From positions 1,977,052,576-1,977,116,575 of the forward strand of contig OY728136.1 in the NCBI GenBank assembly GCA_963277665.1: a DNA stretch of 64,000 nt, read 5' to 3'. Origin of the DNA: Viscum album (taxonomy: Eukaryota; Streptophyta; Magnoliopsida; Santalales; Viscaceae). The notes under the pieces are model-generated. The model saw only the letters and a program-made list of their open reading frames with translations. It ran no database searches and was not told the DNA's origin. Each line of letters starts with the position of its first letter. Positions within the stretch are counted from its first letter, which is position 1. This document shows, one piece after another, positions 58,211 through 64,000 of this stretch. A program made the position numbers and the translations under genes.

Positions 58211-58900
58211 TGAAGAATGTGTTCGTGATTAGAAGTTTTTTTGGCCTGGCAGGTAATTATATGAGATTTGTTCTGAATTTCTCCCAACTTGCTTCCTCTT
58301 TGACAATAGTCACCTAGAAAGGGGTGAAGTTTGAATGGAGCCCAGAGTGCCATGAATCCTTTGAGGAGTTTAAGTGGTGGTGAACTACCAAACCGGTGTT
58401 GATTTTTTCAAATTATAGGAAGGCCTATGTGGTTTGTTATGATGGTTTATTTATAAGCCTCACGTGTGTGCTCATGCAAGATAATCGTGTAGTGGCTTAA
58501 AGTTCTCACAAACTCCGACTGCATGAGAAGAATTGCCAACCCACGACTTGGAATTGAATATGGTGATTCATGCCTTGAATACATGGCACCATTATCGTTT
58601 TTGGGAATTAATTCATTGTTTATTCTAACCATAAAAACTTAACCTACATATTCTCATAAAAGGATCTTATTTTGAAGCAGTGTTCATGGATTTAGTATCT
58701 GTAGGGGTTTCACATTGAGATCTTCTATACCCTAGGAAAGGGTAATGTGGTGGATAATTCCCTAATCATAAAATTTCCAGTGAATGCTTTGGGAAAGTCC
58801 AATGATGATTGGTTCTTGATGGGGCTCTTATCCCAGATTCACTTAGAGACCAAGGACCATTGTGGAGGTGTGTTCCTGGTGAGCATCCAGTTAAATCCTT
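58211..58900 (+). pseudogene. E3 connection and RNase H domain, broken
   Basis: RSFFGLAGNYMRFVLNFSQL, KGVKFEWSPECHESFEEFK and KPVLIFSNYRKAYVVCYDG lead into RNase H. SSHKLRLHEKN, FIVYSNHKNLTYIFS and LGKGNVVDNSL follow. The TDH motif reads SNH, and ADALSR is replaced by DNSLII. These are lost active or conserved residues besides the stops. Confidence 0.85.
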
Positions 58901-59760
58901 CTCTTTTGGAGTTTATTTAGATATATTAACCTAGTGATGAGATATGTCACCAATCTATGTAGTTTTTTAATGGGGGAGAGACATTATATTATAGGTCTTT
59001 GTCTACCAAGAGGATCTAGTTCTTAAAATGTCGTGTAGTGGAACCATTGTCTCTATGAAAGGTGGTAATGTATGATAGCCACCAATCTCAGTGGTCCATC
59101 CATCCTGGGGATACGAATATGTATTATGAGCTTCTTAGACAATTTTGGGGTCCAGGATTGAGGTTGAATATAGGTGATATCATATCGTGGTGTTATACAT
59201 ATTAGTAGGTAAAAGAAGAGCATTAAAGGCTATCTTACTTACTTCAGCCATTAACCTTTCCTACCTGAAAGTGGGAAAAGGTTGCCATGGATATCATTAT
59301 TGGATTGCCTCATACACATCGATGACGGAACTATATTTGGGTTGTAATTTACTATTTTTCCAAATCATCCAACTTCAGTCCGATCATAGATACAACTAAA
59401 GTGGATGAGCTGGGCTGGTTGTGTATTATAGAGGTTGTCAGACTTCACGGTGTATCATCAGTGATTATTTCTAACAGTGACTTATGATTTACCTCTCTAT
59501 TTTGGGAGGGCCTTCAAAGGTATTTGGGGTCACAAATCAAAATGATAATGGCATACCATTCTCAAATGAATGATTAGATGGATCGGGAAAATTAGATTCT
59601 ACAGGCCATGCATCGTGCATGTGTTTTAGATTTTAGAGGATTGTGGGATAGCCATTTGGGATTGGATTATTTTTAATATAGTAATAGTTACCAATCATCT
59701 ATTTGAATGGATCCTTTTGAGGTGATCTATAGACTACCATTTCAGTCTCCCTAATGTTGG
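58901..59760 (+). pseudogene. E3 integrase, broken, D,D35E still in one frame
   Basis: VVMYDSHQSQWSIHPGDTNM (about 59065-59125) is the zinc domain start. CYTY, TAG, TAG, VKEEH (about 59191-59222) is its end, with the last Cys replaced by Tyr and two glutamines by stops. The catalytic core follows: KVAMDIIIG (Asp 59290-59292), ISNSDL (Asp 59479-59481) and MDREN (Glu 59587-59589). The three codons are in the same frame, and the last two are 36 codons apart, the D35E spacing. FEGLQRYLGSQI-like sequence lies between. Confidence 0.88.
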
Positions 59761-60300
59761 GTTGAGTTAGGTGAGACCATACTTTTGGGACTAAGCCTTG
59801 TGCAAGAGATGTTTGATAAAGTCAAGTTGGTCCGAAAGCGGTTATTGATAGCTTAGAGTCACTAAAAATATTATGTTGATCAGTGGTGTTGAGACCTCTA
59901 TTTTTTTATGGTTGATATGGTGTTCTTGTAGGTGGGACCTCTCTTGGGTCACCATCATTTTAGAATGCATGGAAAGCTAATGAAGAGGAATGTCAAACCT
60001 TTTGAGATCACTGAGCGGATGGGAAAAGTAGAATACAATATCATTTTCCTTTCTCAATAGATTACAATTCATGACTTATTTCATGTCTCCCAATTGAAGA
60101 AGTATAATATATATCCATCCCATTTGTTGAATTGGTAAGAGTTTGAGATACTGATTAATTTATTAGTGTCTAAAAAGACAGTATAGATAGTGGATTCCCA
60201 AGAGAAGGTGTTTCATGGTAATTCTATTCCATTGTTCTGTATCCATTGGCAGCATGGGAATTATGAGCATGAAACTTGTGAGAATATTTCAAGGGTTGAA
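59761..60300 (+). pseudogene. E3 integrase C-terminus and chromodomain-like tail, broken
   Basis: Readings in order: GPLLGHHHFRMHGKLMKRN (59937 onward), FEITERMGKVEYNIIFLS, HDLFHVSQLKKYNIYPSHLL, VSKKTVQIVDSQEKVFHGN, SIPLFCIHWQHGNYEHETCE. The last part is the chromodomain-type tail. It is interrupted by stops and several single-base shifts. Confidence 0.8.
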
Positions 60301-60365
60301 TAGTAGTAACCATTTTTTCTCTGACCATGCTTCTAGTTGACTTTCTGATGGAGAAAAGCTTTCAT

Positions 60366-60377
60366 AGTGGGGACAAT
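60366..60377 (+). promoter_or_regulatory. E3 polypurine tract
   Basis: AGTGGGGACAAT directly precedes the 3' LTR start TGTCACACCC at 60378. The GGGGACAA form is common in Ty3 elements. Confidence 0.8.
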
Positions 60378-62881
60378 TGTCACACCCATACTTGTGTAAT
60401 GATTTTATTGTATAATTTTATCTTACATTGAAATATTTTTTCTAGGTGAAGGTTGATCCCAATTTAAATTTTTTGTTGATTGAAATTCATGATTGTTCTA
60501 GGCATGGTAGTGTTCGACTCCCAGGCAAGTCACGGTCGATGCAGTATGCCTTCATCGAGTCACCGTGCAGCCTTCCTAGTGTTCAAATAAATTATTAATT
60601 AATTAATTAATTAACAAAAAAAATGATTAATTGAGTGAAAATAAATTAATAATAATAAAATGAATTTGGAAATTATATTAGTTATAATAATAATGATAAT
60701 ATTGTTTAAGTATATTATAATTATTGTTGTTGTTATTAATATTAATATTATTATAAAATTATTAATATCAATGTTTCTGTTATTATTATTACCACTAATT
60801 ATTATTACTATTATTATTAATAATTAATTATTATTAGGATAATGTGATTTTGTTTTTTAGGTATTTTATTTTTCATTTCTTTTTCCATTTTCCCTTATTC
60901 TATTCTCTCTTTTTTTCTTCTGTTTTCATTCCATATTCCTTCCTTTCTCTCTATACCATCAGAACCACCCCCTTGCCTGTGGAACCCAAGAATGCTTCCT
61001 CCTTCAGGGCTGGAAACCGCTTGGTTGGTGGCCTCCCAGCCAGCGCACTCCTGAACCGCATCATGCTTCCTCGACCTCCTTCGCACAGCCTGACACACCT
61101 CCCTTCCTTGGACACTCCTTTGGCCAGTGCTTCCCCTCCACCTCCCTTCCAGTGAAACAGACTGGCTCCCCATCCTCCGCTTGTCCACTGTGACCTCCGG
61201 CGGCCTTCCTCTTGGCCGGCGCAACCCCTAGCGACCCCCTCTCCCTAGTGCATGATCGACATTGGTAAATTTTTATTCTCTTTGGTAATATTTCATGTTA
61301 TAGTTTCTTGTTGTGTAGGGTTCTATTTTAATGTTTTGGGTTCAAATTCTTGTATTGGGGTACACTATCGGTTTACCTGCGGTGTGATTGGCATCTGATT
61401 AGAGATTCATCCTGATATTTGGCTACACTAAGTTAGTTGGTTCTGTGTATAACCATTGTTTGAATAATTACTTCAGTTGATTAATTAATTTAATGTGTTC
61501 TTGATTTAATTAGTGATAATCAAAATTATTTTTCAAATGTGTATTAAATTTGTTTAATTTTTTTAGTAGCATATTTATATGAATGGGGTATGTTTTGGTG
61601 TAAAAACCATATGGTGTCAATTTTTAGTGTCTTATAATATATGAAATTGGTTTATGAAATGATTTAAGGGATGTGAATTATATTTTTGTGTATTATTGGT
61701 GTGATTTTAGATTTAAAAGAGTATATTGAGAAGGTTTTTTTACAAAGTCTGGTTATACCTCTTGGAATCATCTTATAAATTTTTTAAATGGTTTGTTAAA
61801 TAATATAAAGGGTGAAAACATGTTTGGTTACTAATTTTGTGTACTTATTTTTTATAAAGTGAGTTGTGAAGTAGAAGTTGTAATATAAAACATGTAAAAC
61901 TTCATTGAGAACAAATGGGATGATTGGGTACTAGGTGGGTGGACTAGGACTAGGGTTCTAGTGATATGTAAGTGTCTTTAGTATAGTTTTAATTAGATAG
62001 ATTAATGACTAAAACACTAACTAAAAATTTGGTTGATTATTGGATACCACTAAAGTTACAATGATGACCCCTACTAGTGGCTCATACATGAGAACACAGG
62101 TTTTCATGGTTCATATACCACTTTTCACCAACACGTGATGTTCTAGGGTCATATCACAAGCTAGTGCCTATAGGTCATCTCCCATATTTGGTTCTATTTG
62201 ATTTATTTTCACTCATCGTTGGTATATGGTTTGGAATTTGGGTTACTCTAATGATAAATTTTTTTAATTAAAATGGTATTACCTTGATGTTAATTTCATT
62301 TAAACTACATTATTTTAAATTTTTCAAGATTTTCATTTCACTTATAAAACATTCAAGTGTAATTTCCATTTAAAGTTAACAGCCTGGAATATTTTCTTGG
62401 TGTAATCATACTGGGTGTTAGCTTGCATCATAATTAAAACTTTGGGTTTAAGTAGATATGGTAATGTTTAATATAGGTAAGGGGAAAGCCTTTAGAGATG
62501 GTGGTTTAGATTGCTAGTTGTCCTTCTTGGTGCAGTGTTGTGGAGATGGATTGAGGGTGGTGTCCTCCTTCCAGGGGTGGTTTTTGAGTTGGTTTTTTGT
62601 CACCTTACTTTTTAGTAGCTAATTTGGGTTCTCGTTTAAACATGTAACTCAAATATGGTTTTTGGTTAAAGGCTTGTTTGGTTGTGACTTCAAAATTTGG
62701 TTTATTTTATATTTTTGGGTGTTTTATATTTATATATTCATGTAAATCATTCTCAAAATTTATTTTTGATACCCAAGAACTTGTGATAGTCTATGGGGAT
62801 TGTGAACGCCCTTTGGACCTTTTCGCGGACTGGTTTGGACATCGGTTGGATGGAGACCCAACTTCGTTGGTGAAAATAAAA
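60378..62881 (+). repeat. E3 3' LTR
   Basis: Partner of 52887-55412, starting TGTCACACCCATACTTG. It has the TAA/TTA tract (60650-60840), the CT-rich run (60893-60955) and a GC-rich island (60960-61260). The end is near 62881 (GAAAATAAAA); the next ~20 bases could be LTR or target. Confidence 0.87.
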
Positions 62882-64000
62882 CCCTTATCTCACATTAAAT
62901 AGAATCTCATCTCATTTTCTTGTAGGAATCTAGATCTCTTATTCTAGTAGTCTATCAGAGGACAAAATATAGATAACCATTCCACATCTTTAATTAAATT
63001 ATAATGTTTCATTATAATTACCATGAGTTCCCATGAGAACCTCTATCCACTAAGAGACAACTCTCATTACCAATATATGTGAGATATAAGAGAATCACTC
63101 CCTATCAGAACCTCTAGACATAGGTGATGGGCCAAGGACTTTACTAAAAGATCTATGTCTTAAAAAATATAGTTTTATAAAAAGTAATAACACACTTCTA
63201 TGTCTAAAATTCTGGGATATAAAGTAGATATAATAAAAACCATACCTCGAGTCATCTCATAAATAGCCTTTCTATATACTTACATAAACTAAAACTATAC
63301 ATTCCCTCCACCACCATCCTTTTGAGCCTGGTGTGGACCACATTGTGGTAGTAGTTAGAGTAGTTCATGGTGTCATCCTCCCCTTAAAAATCAAGCCATT
63401 AGGGATCTACCTACACCTATGTTAGCATGACCTCCCTGGGAGCTTCCTTGACTATGCTTGGGAGATCCCTAATCACGTCGTTGAAACTATCATGGAGTTC
63501 TATCAACTTTATATCCACCATCAACAACACTTTTGTTGCTAAATCATAGGCCATGTGACCTCACTCGTCAAATTCATTACAACATTCCTCCCATGTCTTA
63601 TTGGACGCCTTTTTGAACCTTTCACTACATATCCAAATGTCTAATTTCAATCATTAGTAAACCTTCGGTTCTAACACCTTGACAATTGATGCATGATACC
63701 TATTATAGACAACTCAGCACCATGATGTCCATTACTGGTTGTATCTACTCAACATCCCTATGCTATAATATTATTTATAACCATGGACCACTCTAGTACT
63801 TCAAAATAATTGGGAATTCATTAGGATACCATGTTATCTTGGTTTTATCTATAAATTCCCTTCTCAAGATTCCTCTCCCAGAAGTATCTATCTAGACCCA
63901 TGTTAGGAGAGTAGTGTGTGAGGTCGGTAAACCTCAAAGAATTATTAAAAACATGTATATATATATATTATAACTCAAAATATCATGGATTCACATAGCA
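62882..64000 (-). pseudogene. Element B protease, zinc knuckle and gag part, broken, runs off the window
   Basis: Resumes element B after E3. GAGAATCACTCCCTATCAGA and GGTGATGGGCCAAGGA (63090-63140) match A at 20099-20142. GTGTCATCCTCCCC (63371) matches A at 20379. Antisense GHMAYDL (63540-63560) matches the A knuckle GHMVHDL, with CC just before it. The rest of gag to 64000 aligns with A 20600-20950. An AT dinucleotide run is at 63955-63970. Confidence 0.72.

Larger units (their letters stand above)
52887..62881 (+). mobile_element. E3: Ty3/gypsy retrotransposon with both LTRs, inserted in element B
   Basis: About 10 kb. The 5' LTR (52887 to about 55412), primer site, gag, protease, RT, RNase H, integrase, C-terminal domain, polypurine tract and 3' LTR (60378 to about 62881) are all in order on the plus strand. 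Left and right flanks (up to 52886 and from 62882) both align with one continuous stretch of element A around 19870-20040. The exact right end and the target duplication cannot be fixed, because both flanks resemble each other (CTCA...ATAAG and CTCA...AATAG). Confidence 0.88.
43560..64000 (-). mobile_element. Element B: same family as A, minus strand, split by two insertions
   Basis: LTR pieces 43560-45670 and 49524-49869 join to match A 15640-18110. The internal pieces 49870-52886 and 62882-64000 join to match A 18111-20850. The solo LTR and E3 are the interrupting DNA. The right end, including the rest of gag, leader and 5' LTR, is outside the window. The left LTR end is missing, apparently replaced by the LINE and XY. 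Confidence 0.83.

Noticed and set aside
1..64000. A novel defence, toxin or biosynthetic system, CRISPR array or host gene
   Set aside because: All recognised coding remains belong to retrotransposons, and the tandem repeats lack CRISPR-type repeat and spacer structure.

Overview
The window looks like intergenic DNA from a land plant, most likely a seed plant with a large, repeat-rich genome. The evidence is the kinds of element present: Tekay/Del-type Ty3/gypsy chromoviral elements with 2-4 kb LTRs, an Athila-type Ty3 element, a plant L1-type LINE with an RNase H domain, and a possible copia-type LTR. The DNA is very AT-rich. I found no intact host gene, tRNA, rRNA or CRISPR. Every coding stretch I can recognise is a broken remnant of a retrotransposon. 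LTR pairs differ a lot by eye, so the insertions are old. Species cannot be told from this window.

Layout, left to right. (1) 1-7922: element E1, plus strand, open at the left edge: a leader with minisatellites, gag, protease, RT, RNase H, integrase and C-terminal domain, polypurine tract and a 2.07 kb 3' LTR (5854-7922). (2) 7923-14755: AT-rich DNA with a ~190 bp tandem repeat (9060-9660) and a short copia-like LTR (14230-14447). (3) 14756-21726: element A, minus strand: LTR (14756-18110), then a shortened antisense pol and gag. (4) 21727-42173: element XY, with two matching LTRs (21727-24961 and 38939-42173) and a short internal region I cannot identify. An Athila-type element on the minus strand (25431-36726, perfect 5 bp target duplication ATCAT) is nested inside it. 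(5) 42174-43550: LINE remnant, plus strand. (6) 43560-64000: element B, same family and orientation as A. Its LTR (43560-45670 plus 49524-49869) is split by a 3.85 kb solo LTR (45671-49523, target duplication CATTT). Its internal region (49870-52886 plus 62882-64000) is split by element E3 (52887-about 62881), which has both LTRs.

Insertion order can be partly read. The solo LTR and E3 are younger than B, because element A carries the uninterrupted version of both target sites. Athila is younger than XY. A and B together give an LTR-internal-LTR-internal order on the minus strand, which could be a recombined tandem or two independent copies.

The genes do not work together as a system. All are dead: frameshifts and many in-frame stops, mostly TAG or TGA where CAG or CGA is expected. 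This is the pattern left by deamination of methylated cytosine. The most unusual structures are the repeat arrays inside LTRs and leaders, above all a ~1.7 kb array of ~38 bp units, each holding a TTAATT/AATTAA palindrome, inside the solo LTR.
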